Shown piece after piece: positions 45,383-57,863 of a DNA stretch of 64,000 nucleotides. The translations under genes were made by a program, and so were the position numbers. Below the pieces are notes generated by a model. The model saw only the letters and a list, made by a program, of their open reading frames with translations. It was not told the DNA's origin and searched no databases. Positions within the stretch are counted from its first letter, which is position 1, and each line of letters starts with the position of its first letter. The stretch comes from Nelumbo lutea (taxonomy: Eukaryota; Streptophyta; Magnoliopsida; Proteales; Nelumbonaceae): positions 101,083,583-101,147,582 of the forward strand of contig JAKGHH010000003.1 of the NCBI GenBank assembly GCA_022828595.1, read 5' to 3'.

Positions 45383-46613
45383 AGGGTTGCCAATCTTGAA
45401 CCCAACCCATTTGACCCACCCACCTTGGAAACCACCCATACCCACTCAATCTATTGGCGGGTCAATATGGGTCGAGTAACCCATTAGGATCAGTGGAAAA
45501 GGGTCAAGGTGGGTTGGATTGCACGGGTCAAGATGGGTTGAGTCAAAGTCAACTCCATCTATACTCGCAAAATAAAAAAAAAAAAAAAAACAGTTGAAGT
45601 GACACGAATTCATACCTCTTAACATGTCTGCATCTCATTACAATTCTAAACCACCATGCCACATTTCATTTTGAGATTAAAAGTGAAATAAAATAGATTT
45701 TATTAACTTTCATGTTCACATGCAATTTTACACAAAAACAATTTTATAAAGTAATTTTATGAAAAAAACTTTTATGAAAGCATCTTTACACGAAAGCACT
45801 TTTATGAAATTACTTTTACAAAAGCACTTTTACATTAAAACACTTTATGAAAGTACTTTTACAAAAACACTTTCATGAAAGCATAAAAGCACTTTTATAA
45901 AAGTACTTTTATGAAAGCATAAAAGCACTTTAACACGAAAGCACTTTTACAAAAGTACTTTTGCAAAAGCACTTATATAAAAGTTATTCTTTTTTTGAAT
46001 TTTCTGCTATTTTTTGCATTTTTTGTAAATTTTTATATTTTTATGCATTTTTCACAATTTTCTAATACTTTTCTACATTTTCTAAAATTTTCTGGTTTTT
46101 TCTGCATTTTCTACAATTTTTTTGTGCTTTTCTGCATAATTTTTGCATTTTTATGGTGTTTTTCATGCATTTTCTGTATTTTTTTTGTATTTTTCTGAAT
46201 TTTCTATAATTTTTTAGTAATTTTTTGCATTTTTTACTATTTTCTGCATTTATCTACAATTTTTGCATTTTCGGGTAAACGAGTTAACATGACTCGTTGT
46301 TGTCACATGGCAATCTTGAGAGATTATTCTCTCAAAAGTTATTATTTTAGGTATACAAGCCATTTCAATCCATTTTTGTATTTATAGGTGAGGGTAGGTG
46401 GGTTAGTACAGGTGAGGGTGGTTAAGGGTCAATATGGACAAGTCAAATGGATCAATACGGACGAGTCAAATGGATCAATATGGGTGGGTCAGGGTGGGTT
46501 AGGGTTAGGCGGGTTATGACCCTTTAACAAGGATTGATGATGAATTGATGGGTCGATATGGGTGGATTGGTATTCAACTCTTACCCAACCCAACCCAACC
46601 ATTTGCCACCCCT
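45383..46613. mobile_element. hAT-type element with internal periodic array
   Basis: Ends AGGGTTGCCAATC and, inverted, AGGGGTGGCAAATGG are flanked by ACTTTTTTT (45374-45382 and 46614-46622); 8 or 9 bp, the T run makes it ambiguous. Subterminal GGGTCAAGGTGGGTT-type repeats occur at both ends. The core holds a run of AAAAGCACTTTTATGAAAG-type units (45720-45990), then TTTTTGCATTTTCTAC-type units (45990-46270). No ORF of note. Confidence 0.78.
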
Positions 46614-46930
46614 ACTTTTTTTAACACACACACACTCTCTCTCTCTCTAACTTTTTTTTGATTAGTAACAAAAACTTTTATTAATAAAAGGAGATGGAAA
46701 ATATACAACAAGAAAGGGCGGGTGGGGGGTAAAATCTCTCACCCCACCCTAAAAATAAAACATCACATTACAATACAGCCCAAAAGAAACTAGTTCTTCC
46801 CACCACCCAACCATTTGCCACCCCTACTTTTAACTCTCTCTCTCTCTCTCTTTTTTGATCAACAACAAAAACTTTTATTAATAAAAGGAGATGGAAAATA
46901 TACAACAAGAAGGGGTGGGTGGGTTAAAAT
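46594..46930. repeat. 212-bp direct duplication (hAT end plus LINE tail)
   Basis: CCCAACCATTTGCCACCCCT, a CT-rich run, a T run and the LINE tail ACTTTTATTAATAAAAGGAG occur twice with a 212-bp period (first copy about 46594, second about 46806). The duplicated unit spans the junction between the hAT right end and the LINE 3' end. Confidence 0.8.
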
Positions 46931-48960
46931 CTCTTACCCCACCACTAAAACTGAATTTGCATGTCTTGAGTGAGCTGGTAAATTTTCTTTTTTTTTTTCA
47001 TTTGAGAATTTCCATAAACTAGCATCTTCCTTCTGCAGCCAGTTAATAGCCAATTTGGAATCACCCTCCAGTAGCAGCTTCCTAATATTCAGTTGTTTGG
47101 GTCTTTTTATTCCTTCTAATACTGATGAAATTTCAACTCTCAGAGAATCCCCCCAACCTATAGGCCCTAAAAACATGGCCATAATTCGGCCTTCTTCATC
47201 CTTGAACACTCCTCCTATACCTAAAGGGCTTGGGTTCCTTTCGCTGCTGCCATCAAAATTCAATTTAGTGAACCCCATAGTTGGAGGAGACCAAGCTGGA
47301 ACAGAGGCATTAATCAACCGAGCAGACCAGGCATCTTCTTTCCAATTTCAAATGATATCTCATGCTGAGAAGCCTTCAAAAAGCTTCATAGACTTGACCC
47401 AATGAACCACCCTAATGTAGATTAAATCAATGATGGCTTCTTTGTTCTTTTCTTTTTCCTGGAAAGTTCGTTGATTTCTTTCCTCCCACACTGTCCACTA
47501 TACAGCTGCTCTTACACATCTCTACAAGATCTTACCTCTCTTTTTTAAACCCCTCACTGGAGTAGAGTTAAACAAGCTTCGTACACTTAGGGGAGTGGGC
47601 CACTTGCAATCAAAAGGAGAGAAAAACCAACACTAGATTTCTAAAACAAAAGGACAGAAAACAAATAAGTGATAACAACTATCACCATTCCTCTTACATA
47701 AGATACACCGGTGCGGGGATAAACACCATCTTGGCTTTTTTCTTTTGAAGTAAGTTACAAGTGTTACACTTTCCTCGGATAGCTTCCCAACATAAAACAC
47801 CTATTCTGGGAGGAATCGGTCTACCCCAAACTCTCAAAACCGGGAAAGAAAAATGAAGGGCCGAATGGGAATGGGTTAATTCCTTGAAGAAAAAAGAGCA
47901 TGAAAAAATACCCGAAGGAGTAGGAGCCCAAATCCCACTGTCCAATCTAGAGGGGTCAACAACTACCTCATCTAGAATCTTAATCAAATTAAATATGGAA
48001 TCCAATTCAAAGTCTCTAAGAGGCCTCCAGAAGCCCAGGTTCCAAACAGGGCCAGAATTAGAAAATGTTAGGAAAGTAACAACAAGCTCATTTTTAAATC
48101 TTGAGAGAGAGAACAAAGAAGGAAACTGCTCTTCCAAAGGTGTGTTGCCCACCTAGATATGTTTCCAAAATCTTACAGAATTGTCAGAGCAAAGGTCATA
48201 CCTGATAAAAGGATTGATGGAAAAAGAGCATGAATATACTCCCGGGGGGAAGCTCTTGTAGTCCTAGATGATACACCCGTGTCTCAGCTGTCTACCTCTT
48301 GCCCAGAATACTTAGGACTATTTTAGCCCACATATTATCCTTTTCCTTTGTCAGTATCCATAACCATTTCCCCAATAAAGCTTCATTTTTCTTCTACAAG
48401 TTACCCAAGCCAAGACCACCATCCTTTTTAGCTTCGTTTACCTGATCCCACCTAATTCTATGGTCTCTTTTCTCCTCCCCAAGTTCCCATAGGAAATCTC
48501 TCATGAGTTTCTCCAACACCCTACACACTCCCTCAGGAATCTTAAACACAGACAGAAAGTATATGGGGAGGTTCGCCAAGGTTGCTTTAATCAACATTAT
48601 CTTACCACCCAAAAATAGTTTTTATTCCATGAAACTAGCTTTTTTTGTGAATTTCTCAATCATCATATTCTAAAAGTCCCTTTTGGTAGGATTATCCCCT
48701 TAGGGAAGAAGTCCCAAATATTCCAGTGGTCACTGTGCAATCTTGCATCCCAATATTTGAGCCCTTTCTTCCACCTCTTCAGCCCTCATATTAATACCAA
48801 TCACACAACTCTTATCAAAGTTGACATTGAGGTTGTTCACATGTTTAAATACATTAATCATTCGTTTTAAGTTTATAACCCACCTAATTTCATCCCCTCC
48901 ACAAAACAAAATTGTGCCATCCGCAAATTGTAAATGAGTGATCTACCATCCCAACTTTAC
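46853..48960 (-). pseudogene. L1-type LINE ORF2 remnant
   Basis: On the minus strand the remnant starts inside RT at the FAD catalytic box (which reads ADG instead of ADD). It continues with [33 protein letters not shown], a zf-RVT-like part and an RNase H-like domain (KLNFDGSSERNPSPLGIGGVF, LLEGDSKLAINWLQ). Its 3' end is the T run (plus strand) at 46852. It is strongly 5'-truncated with many frameshifts, in the intergenic region between the two genes. Confidence 0.85.
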
Positions 48961-49009
48961 ATCCACTTACCAGACCCCTCTGCCCTCTCCATAATCCTCC
49001 TCAGCACCC

Positions 49010-50520
49010 CTAGAATCTGAACCCCATCTCTCTCTCTCTCTCTCTCTCTCTAACTTGTCCATTTCCCTGCCAATTCTCTCTCCTCTCACCCCCTTTCTCT
49101 ACTCTTTAGTCTCTCCCTTCTCCTTCATCTCATTCATTTTTCATGAAGCCCAATTTCTGTGTTAGGGTTAAACCAACCAGGTAAACACATACGACACTAC
49201 AGGAGAAACCTGAAGATTCTTTTTTTATTATTTTAAATATCTAAATTAATTATTAATGGGTGTGGGTGGTTACCGGTTGGTGTACAATCTTCTATATTCA
49301 TCCCTAAAAAAACAGCACCATCTAAGAAACAATAGGGTAGTTGCCATAAAGAGATGATTTGATTTACTTACCCTAAGAGGCTACTAGAGGCATTCTCCCA
49401 TGTTAAGTGTTTCTTGGGAGTAAGGGTATCCATGAAAAACCGAAAAATCGAATTGCCAAATGCAGTTAACTAAATTGATCGATTCGATTTCAATTTGGGA
49501 TTTTTGAAAAACCGAAAAACCGGTTTGATTTTTGATTAAACTACAAAAAAACCAATGATTAACTGAACCGATCACTATATATATTTTTATGTATATTTTA
49601 TATATATTTTTAATACGTTACATATTTTCTATGTATTATATATAAATATATTTTTATTATGTATAAAAATATATACTTCTATTTATATATATTTATATAA
49701 GCATAAATATAAATATCGTATCGGAAGCCTCAAGCCTCATACACCCCTACAGGGGTGTTTTAAGTTTAACCCGATTCAGGGGTCAAAGGACCTTAGACCC
49801 TTTTAACCAAAAGAAAAAAAAAAAAAAAAAACCTAAGGAAAAGGGGAGCGAGGCCTGATACAGCCCTACCAACATTTCGAAGTATATCAATATTTTGAAC
49901 CTTGCTGATAACAAATTGGTTAAGAAAAAGGAGCGAGGCCTGATACAGCCCTACCAACATTTCGAAGTATATCAATATTTTGAACCTTGCTGATAACAAA
50001 AAAATTACCATAGTTTAAAAAAGATGTGAATGTTTTGCTTTTTTTCTAAGCAAATGTAAATATTCAAAATATCGATACAGGGCAATACGCCAATAGGGCA
50101 TACAGCCTGTATAGGTACTGTTTTTTATTTTTTTCCAAACTGATTCAGAGGGGTCGATTTAAGGCCAGTCCACCCTCTCAACCACTTGCAAACCCAAAAC
50201 ACCCCCCTATAGAAGCGTATCGAGAAGACTCCGATATAATACATATCGACCGATACATGACAATTTTGATCCTTGGTATGCAAAACCATTTCTTAGAACA
50301 AAAACATCGTTAAAGAATGTGTTTCAATTTTTTTTATAAGGATTATTAGTTTGTAAAGAATGCAATACAAATATGTACCATGCAAATACAAAAGTTTAGA
50401 AATGCATGAGGTTTTGCACTCCATATTTGATTTTTGCACTCTTCTCAAACTAAAACTAATATTGTGACTTTAAAGGCAAACAAGAGTGCAAGACTTGGTA
50501 GTTTCATGTACTGAATAAAA
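49010..50520. other. Intergenic region with GATAC-family repeat pieces
   Basis: Contains a (CT)n run at 49028-49052. Two partial relatives of the 25286 MITE are present: about 49690-50000, whose right end AATATTTTGAACCTTG is followed by CTGATAAC, and about 50055-50275. An hAT-like AAAACCGAAAAATCG segment lies near 49440-49530. Inside the first, a segment of about 70 bp is directly duplicated (from 49845 and from 49930). Confidence 0.55.
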
Positions 50521-50559
50521 ATAACAAGTGGATGAAGTGACTACTAGTATCTGCGCTCT

Positions 50560-50721
50560 AACAAAAAAGAGTACGAACTACACATTGCACAGAAACACAA
50601 GTGATAATATATTATCATGGTTTTAGCAACATGCCTATCCTTTTATTCCAAAGGAACACCTGTGTTTTTTCGTAGAAACCATGAGAGAATTTTTCATGGA
50701 ACAGCAATAAGAGGTGGCTGA
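50560..50721 (-). other. CSD1: CSD1 3' untranslated region (approximate)
   Basis: On minus, AATAAA occurs about 75 bases after the stop (plus 50642-50647), a plausible poly(A) signal. The exact end is inferred. Confidence 0.5.
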
Positions 50722-50744
50722 TTAACCCTGCAGGCCAATAATAC
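50722..50744 (-). CDS. CSD1: CSD1 terminal micro-exon
   Basis: After TTGTGTAG the sequence GTATTATTGGCCTGCAGG completes the split Gly codon and encodes IIGLQG before TAA, the standard C-terminus of CSD1 proteins. It lies 3.6 kb from the preceding exon, which otherwise would end in unrelated residues. Confidence 0.93.
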
Positions 50745-53700
50745 CTACACAAGAAAAAAGCTTAAATAAATCAAATGCAAATCAACAACTAAACCTCAAT
50801 AAATGACTAAAGTTTATTATTGTATGTTTATTTTCTGGACACTCAGGACAGATATTATTGGCACACATTACACACATGGCTATAATTTGCATAATTGACA
50901 GAAACCTCCCCCGTCAACGACAAATTAGATCATTGTTTATAAGTGTATGGGGTTTTAATGCCGGTTGTCAACCCGATACAACCATCCTCTATCTGGGCTT
51001 GGGACCACCGTGTAAGAGAGAAGGCGGTGTTGATTTGATTCTAGGGTATTTTATCAATTTGGATCCCATCAGAATTTTGAAGTTTCAATATTACCTAAGA
51101 CTGATCATCTTCCAAGAGGAAAAAAAAAAGATTCTAAATGCATATTAATACATTTATTAATTATAATCTCTATATAACTACACACAAATGTAAAGACCAA
51201 TCGAAGATATATTGGATGAGAATGAAGTACTTTTGACAGCCCCCACACAACAATAAATAGGGCATACTTTTCTTTTCCAGCATGCAATGTAGCAAGGGAA
51301 AGTCGATCCTTGTGACTAGGGATGTAAACGGTTTCCAATTATCCGATTTCCGACGTAATTGAATCGAATTCTACATCCACCGCCCTTGGCTATTAGTTAC
51401 TGAGCTCTTGCTATAGCTCTAGGGATAGGGCTTCTTTCTATCTCTTGCTCGCGGCTCTACTTCATTCTTTTTCAAAGCCCTAGCTACTACTCGAATTCAT
51501 TCCTCTCGGTAAGTGAAGCTCCCTCTTTAAGATTTTAAATGTATATAACAAATGATATCACCTACACCTACCTAGTCGAGTGGTCATTTCATTTCAATGA
51601 CCCTCTCTCTATTCTCGATGACCCTTCCTCTCCTCTCTCCTCCCTCCCTCTCTCTCTCTCTCTTGTCCTTTCCTCTCCCTCTTTTAAGTTTTAATTTCAT
51701 TCTTATTCCTCCTCTTCTCTTCCTCCCTCTCCCTCCGTCTTTTCTATTTGCACTTCTCTCTTCCTCTCTCCTTTTTTTTTATTTCAAATCTTTGCAAGCT
51801 ATCAGCACCGATGGCAGCATCAGTGATAGCAGTTGAGCACCAGTCACCAGCCACTACCATCTCCTTCACCGTTCAAACTCAAACTCAAACTCGAACTCAA
51901 CACCTCAAGGCCCTCAACTGTCCAACATCATGGGTCATTCTTCTGCAACAGTCCAGCATCACCGGCCAGCACTGTTCACTACCATCGCATTTGCATTGTT
52001 AGGAACCCATGACTCGCCATCACACACTCACACTTGGCCCACCGCCAGAAACCCATGACTACCGTCGTCAATCCCCCGACTCTTTTCTCAAGCTAATTAC
52101 TTGCTTTTTTTTCCAAAATCAATCATTTAAGATTATAGGCCTGATGCCGGTCGAATTCAAATCAATTCGAATATTCGATTTAATAATAGAATTCAAATTC
52201 GAATTGAAACATTCGATATCCAGCGAATTGAATTCGAATCTAGCCTGATTCGATTCGAATTCGATCCGTTTATAGGCGTACTTGTGACACCCATATCTAG
52301 TGGTTGTGGATTGCAAAAAAGTCATATCCATACTGTTATAAAACTATCCTCTATTTCTTTGTTTGAGAAAAGATATAAAAGTCAATTTATTATAGCTTTA
52401 AATGACAGCTTTAAAGGCTACAAAAGGTTAAAAATGTAATTTCAATTATTACTTTTCACCCCATTTAATCCCCTTTCATTAAGTCTTATACTTAGGGTAT
52501 TAAATCCAATTTTCTCTTACTAAATTCTATATTTTAAGTTACTTTTCACTAATAAACAACACTAATTAGATCTATGTCAAGGTTTTTTACAATATAAACC
52601 TATATATTTTAAAACTGACTCAAAAACAAAATTATTCTTTATCCAAGTGGCGACTAAGCAATTCAACCATCCAAATCATATTGATCAGCCTATGAAGTCA
52701 TAGTTAGGTAATAACATTTTTAAAATAAAAAAATTATAAAAATATATAAAACATTAGACACATTTATGATATTTTTATTGATCAAATTAAAAAAGTGTAA
52801 TAAACAAAATTGAATTTTATTGATAATGAAAATAAAAAAACATAATTTAGAACTAACCAAAAATGAAATATAAAAATTAATAATAAATAATTCAACAAAA
52901 AAGCACTTGGGCGCATATATAATATCATATATTTATCATATTAAACAAAAAGTGTGATGTATCAAAATTATTTTTACACAAAAGAAAATAAAAAATTATA
53001 GAAAAAACTAAACACATCTATAATTCTATATTTACGCTATTATTAAAAATATAAATAAGATTGTAAAACTTTCTTTTAACTAAAATACTCATTTTTGAAT
53101 TTAGTCCCTATTTAATTATAGAATTTAAATTGTAATTGAACTATTACTTTTCAGCTCATTCAATTTCCTCTACACTTTTTTTATTAACGAACAAAAGAAG
53201 AAATACACCAAAAGGATAAAACACTACAAAAAGAAGAGTAGACAAGTAGGTAGGTGTATCAATGATACTTGAAGCTTCACAACTTGATCCAACTATCACA
53301 TATTTGGACAAGGTATTTATGTAATCAGACTTGGATTTTGCAATCCACATTTAGTTAATAATAAAAAACAAAAAATAAAAAATACATAAAGTTTATAGAA
53401 AATTTTGGATATATGATTACTATCATTATCATCATCTAGAATTGCCACGTGCAAAACATGTGCACACTTGCTAATTTTAGAAAAAGCTTCACCGATATCC
53501 AACTGAGATCAAAGGAGTGTGTTAAAAGTGCATGGTGCAAAAATACAAAATACTAATCATACAAAATTAAAAAATACAAAAAAAACATTGATATCCAACA
53601 TTTGTGCTCGAGGTGCATGTGTTCTCGAAGCAAGGTAAAAAATTACAAAAGAAAAAGGCAAAACAATTCAAAAATTAAAAAAAAATACTTATCATAATAT

Positions 53701-56700
53701 AAATAAACTTTAATTTCAAAATGATTATTTTAAAAAACCTATTATATAAAATTAATATATAAATATAACATGTAAAACATATTCAAATGAAATTTTAAAA
53801 TTAAAATAAAACATGTAAAACATTTTCAAGCATGTAAAACCCACAATTCCTTTTTCTCCTCAATTGCATTACTTCAAATAGTTTGCTCGCTTTGCTTGCT
53901 CACCAAAGGTTTGAGAACCCCCTATTTACTAACGTTGTTCATTCATTCATCCTAGTAAATTATTTTTTTAAAAGATAGTTAACATTATAAAATCATTTAT
54001 TTTTGTGTAATGATTAAGAACTTAAGACCCTAACATAGATATAGATTTGTTTGGGCTTGCCTAGAGGGGCTTGGTTAGGGGTTCAAAGCCCTTGTCCCAA
54101 CCGTTAGGTTCAAAAATGAACAAAGGGGACAAACAATTAAAAACGCGCACCAGATGCATGCCTAGGCACACACCTTAATATGCGCCCCACTTGAGCACCT
54201 AGGTACACCTTCAAATCAAAATCCATTTTTGTTGTTGAGATATTAATCGGGATTTGACCAGATCAATTCCATATTTGGTCTATTGCATGATCTAAGAGAA
54301 ACAAACAATAGTAAGGAATATAGGGGAGAACAATTTCATACCACAAGCTACCCTGCCTCCAGCATTCCCAGTGCTTTTGCTAAGTTCATGTCCTCCTGCA
54401 CAAATACATCTTTAGATAAGTTCAAAATCTAAATAAACCAATGGGTTTTACTTTGAAAGTATAAACCAATGAACACTTGCACATAATCAACATTAACTAC
54501 ATAATCAATTGATACAGTAAGGTCATGCTTAAGTATCCTCAAATTCCACTGTTGACTAAGCTAGTGGAATTGCTCACAATATTCATTACTATAAATAAAC
54601 CCAACTATTATAATTTGTAAACCATTTAGGCCTAAACAATCTCCTCTTAGTGGTAAGATCAACCTTTCTAATTACCATAAGAAAATAAGAATCTAGCCCA
54701 CCTAGAAAAAGAAAGGCCATACCATCCAAGCCTTGCTACCTTACAAGTAATCAACTAAGGGTACAAGTTGGCTAAACCAACTCAAGTTACAGCCCAATTA
54801 TCTAATCTGATACCAAATTTTAGGAACACCAGTCAAAATTTGAAACCAAGCAAGATGTATATACTGTTATTGATTTGAAATTTGATCGTGGTGGCAATAT
54901 TGAGTGCTACTAAGGGAAAAAAATTTGTGCGTGAGGGTAAATATAGATGCCATGTTGAGAGGGTCTAAGCTTTTGCAGTGGAGGGAAGAATAAAAGTGAC
55001 TGTTGACAGCTGCTGCCTTGTTAACCCAGATCCCTCTCAAGTAGGTGTTGGTATTTTTAGAGACTACTGGAAATACATTGCAAAGCAACCGAGGTATAAC
55101 AGGTGAAGATACATTGGGCTGAGTTTATTACTCAGTTCAAAAGCCTAAAACTAGCCTATTCTCTGGAACAGAACAGATTGGTGGAGGAATGCAATTGTCA
55201 ATTGGTGATAGGCTGGCCCACAGAACTGAACTGCGAGCACCAAGCCCAGGAATTAATGTGTAAATCTATGGTGATCTTGTTTTGTACGTCAGTCATTAGC
55301 TGTTAGTATTGTTCCCCTTCATTCAGAAGTGTGGAATATTGGGGGTTTCTCCTTTGTGTAAAATACATAGAAACCTTTTGGTAAACAGTAAAAGCCATTT
55401 GTAATCATTCAATACAGCCAGTGGTGACAGGTAACCTTCATTTGATCAGGCATAAGAAGAGTTATAGGCTCTAGCATCAAATCCACAATTTACTTTTCAG
55501 CCATGCTGCCAACTCATCATATTACGAAGACACTTGGAATTCTAGAAATTGCATCCATTTGACCATTTTAGAAGAACAAAAAAGTATCATTTCTAGCTCC
55601 ATAGCTGACAAATCCTCAATCCCTTCTATTTGTTGCTGTGTTATTGTTTTGTTTCTTTTTTAGGGTACCTGGGGTTTCCAATACTAACAAACACCAACCC
55701 CCGGTTTCTAAAATTGTTCTGCAATTAACTCAAGCTATTTGATAATTGCAGATACCCTCACTTTGTCCAGGAAAACAAAAATTACCAACAAAAAAGGAAG
55801 TTTAAGTAATTACCCTTCCCAAGATCATCAGGATCAGCATGTACTACGACAGCCCTTCCAATAATTGAATTGGGTCCAGTAAGAGGAATCTGCAAACATA
55901 AATCAACATTTGACGAAATGGACCATAACAAGTGTAATGGGCATTTACAAATGAAAGTTGAGGGAAAAATAGAAGATAAGGCAAATTACCTGATTGTCAA
56001 CAATGGTGATGTTAACAGTACCTGAATGATAAGAAACCCAAGCTTTTAGACACAAATGAAGTCTATACAGCACTCTAACTGCAGTACTGTACTAAAATAA
56101 ATAGATTTTGCTTGTATAGCTGTGTTGGTTGTGTTATACCCACCTCTCTGAACATGTGATAATTCTATGTAACCATATGGATGGGATTTTATGCTTTGGC
56201 AAAACTAAGAATCCCCGTCTCTGAAATCCCAACCCAAAGAACATCCAAACAAAAGCTAAAATAACAAGAATTGCAATATGATGATGACGGTTATGGCCAT
56301 GCAAGAAAGAGAGAAAACCAAAGAACACTTACCATCCTCACCAACAGTGACATTCCCAAGGTCACCAGCATGACGGTTTTCATCCTCAGGAGCACCATGC
56401 TCTTTGCTTTGAGGATTAAAATGTGGTCCTGAAAATTGAACAACCAAGCAGTATTAAAAGGAAATCAGCAGACAATCCAGCTTTAAAGTTAAAAAAAAAA
56501 AAAGGAAAGTTCATGGTTTTCCTGTTTTTTGGTGGTCCAAAAAGGTAATAGTATTACTCAAAAGGCATAATACCTGTTGACATACAACCATTTGTGGTGT
56601 CACCAAGGGCATGGACATGGAAGCCATGAAACCCGGGTTTAAGACCTGAGACACTTCCTGTTATTTTAGTTGATCCTAAAACAAAAAATAAAACTGCAAA

Positions 56701-56850
56701 AATGAGTTTGATCTTACAAAACAGTGTTAATACCTCCAACTTTTAAATAAACAAATGAACTAAAATGCAATTACCATCTTCTTCCTCGGTAAAGTAAATG
56801 GTGCCACTGACACCCTCCTTGCTGTTAAGAACGGCAACAGCTTTCACCAT
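50722..56850 (-). CDS. CSD1: Cytosolic Cu/Zn superoxide dismutase (CSD1 type)
   Basis: Coding exons on minus: 56850-56775, 56675-56574, 56428-56333, 56021-55990, 55889-55814, 54395-54342, 50744-50722 (TAA). Joined in frame they give 152 residues, the usual length of plant cytosolic CuZnSOD, with no transit peptide (starts [13 protein letters not shown]). Visible ligands: His of [10 protein letters not shown], then [16 protein letters not shown] with Zn His and Asp, and [16 protein letters not shown]. The disulfide Cys are in TTNGCMSTG and VACG. The enzyme dismutates superoxide to O2 and H2O2 in cytosol and nucleus. No stops or frameshifts, so it is likely functional. It converges with DEG2. 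Confidence 0.96.
51317..52280. mobile_element. hAT-type element in the last CSD1 intron
   Basis: A perfect 8-bp duplication CTTGTGAC (51309-51316 and 52281-52288) flanks TAGGGATGTAAACGG and, inverted, TACGCCTATAAACGG. Subterminal GAATTCGAAT/ATTCGAATTC motifs are repeated, mostly at the right side. The core has a long CT-rich tract (51600-51780) and three ACTCAA units near 51880. No transposase frame. Confidence 0.88.
52289..53880. other. AT-rich part of the last CSD1 intron
   Basis: Very AT-rich, non-coding. No transposon termini recognised. Confidence 0.4.
53905..54220 (-). repeat. GCGCCT-family hAT fragment, inverted relative of 31505-31905
   Basis: GAGAACCCCCTAT, GTTGTTCATTCATTC, CCCTAACATAGA and TTTGTTTGGGCTTGCCT match, in opposite orientation, the segment at 31505-31905. 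The GC-rich end (TGCCTAGGCACAC, GCGCCCCACTTGAGCACCTAGG) is eroded. It is within the last CSD1 intron. Confidence 0.7.
54342..56850 (-). CDS. CSD1: CSD1 main coding exon cluster (six exons)
   Basis: The ATG is at 56850-56848 in the context AACGATGG. Exon joins fall in Gly codons at EED|G, MST|G, GED|G, LGK|G and VAC|G, with GT-AG borders throughout. Six of seven coding exons and all metal ligands lie here. Confidence 0.96.
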
Positions 56851-56857
56851 CGTTCTA

Positions 56858-56863
56858 TGTGAT
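56858..56863 (-). promoter_or_regulatory. CSD1: Putative miR398 target site, 3' part (second exon start)
   Basis: ATCACA, the first six bases of the second exon, pairs with the first six bases of miR398 except one mismatch at position 5. The site exists only in spliced RNA and ends 7 bases before the ATG. Confidence 0.75.
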
Positions 56864-57848
56864 CTAAACATAAAACCTAATTAGATATACAATAACAAGA
56901 AAAATCTAGAGAAAAGAATAGAGGAAACGAAGGGAGTGATGGAAAGAAGGAAAAAGGAGATGGGGAGTTTTTCTTGGCATCATAACGGGTTATTCTCTTA
57001 CAATAGTTAACTAGAAGGAAACGATGCAAAATCTGTAAAGATTATTAAATTTCAAGTCAAAGAATCAATAGTTGGAGTTGCATTTTCCAATCCCCAAAAG
57101 TTCTAGTGCAGATTGTTAGCATAATCGTGATTTCTTCATTTTTTTCCCCAAAGATTCACAATAAAGAAAGCAGTGAAAAACCAAGGGTTATCAAAAAACA
57201 CCTTATCATTTAAAACATTCAAGACTATAAAGTACATCAAATTATAAGAATAGTTAACCATGTCAATAGCTTACAAAAATAAACAAAGAAAACAACGAGG
57301 CTATCCTTTTTTTTTCTTCCTTTCTTAGAATACTCCGGTCCATTCAATCTATATTCGATATCTCTAGTTATTTCAACTAAATATCCAGCAGATCTACATC
57401 AGAATATTTCGAAATTTGAGTCTAAGCAAGAACCAAAAGTGTCGAATAGAGTTCAAAGCAGTTCATACGTACGGTCCTTAAATATCACAAATAAATCAAC
57501 AGATACTCTTAATTTCTTTCAAGTGGAAGTATCAAATGAACGAGACAGACCCTAAATCTATAAGTTCAGAAAATGAGCTCGATTCCATTATGCTGAGAAG
57601 CCAAACAGAAAATTGGAAAAAAAAAATCAAAATACAGGATAAAGGTCGGATAAGGCAAATGATCGGCGTCCAGATCAAGCCCAAAAAAAAGGTAAAAAAC
57701 AGAACAATAGACATAAAACCTAGAGAGCATATGTTCTTCAAAGAATCGTATTAAAGTGTTAAACCCTAAAACACAAACAACGATTGAAAGTGTTAGACCC
57801 TATAAAAAGCTTCTAATCGAAGAAGGCCCGGAGAAGCATGGACTTTAC

Positions 57849-57863
57849 CTCAGAACACCCCTA
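57849..57863 (-). promoter_or_regulatory. CSD1: Putative miR398 target site, 5' part (first exon end)
   Basis: The last 15 bases of the first exon, TAGGGGTGTTCTGAG, pair with positions 7-21 of miR398 as I recall it, with a mismatch at 13, a G:U at 12 and a weak last pair. The other part is at the start of the second exon. Confidence 0.75.

Noticed and set aside
45720..46270. CRISPR-like regular array
   Set aside because: Units are contiguous, variable and AT-rich with no unique spacers, and the sequence is a plant nuclear genome.
56554..56739. 61-codon minus frame as an independent peptide
   Set aside because: It is CSD1 coding exon 2 with flanking intron sequence.
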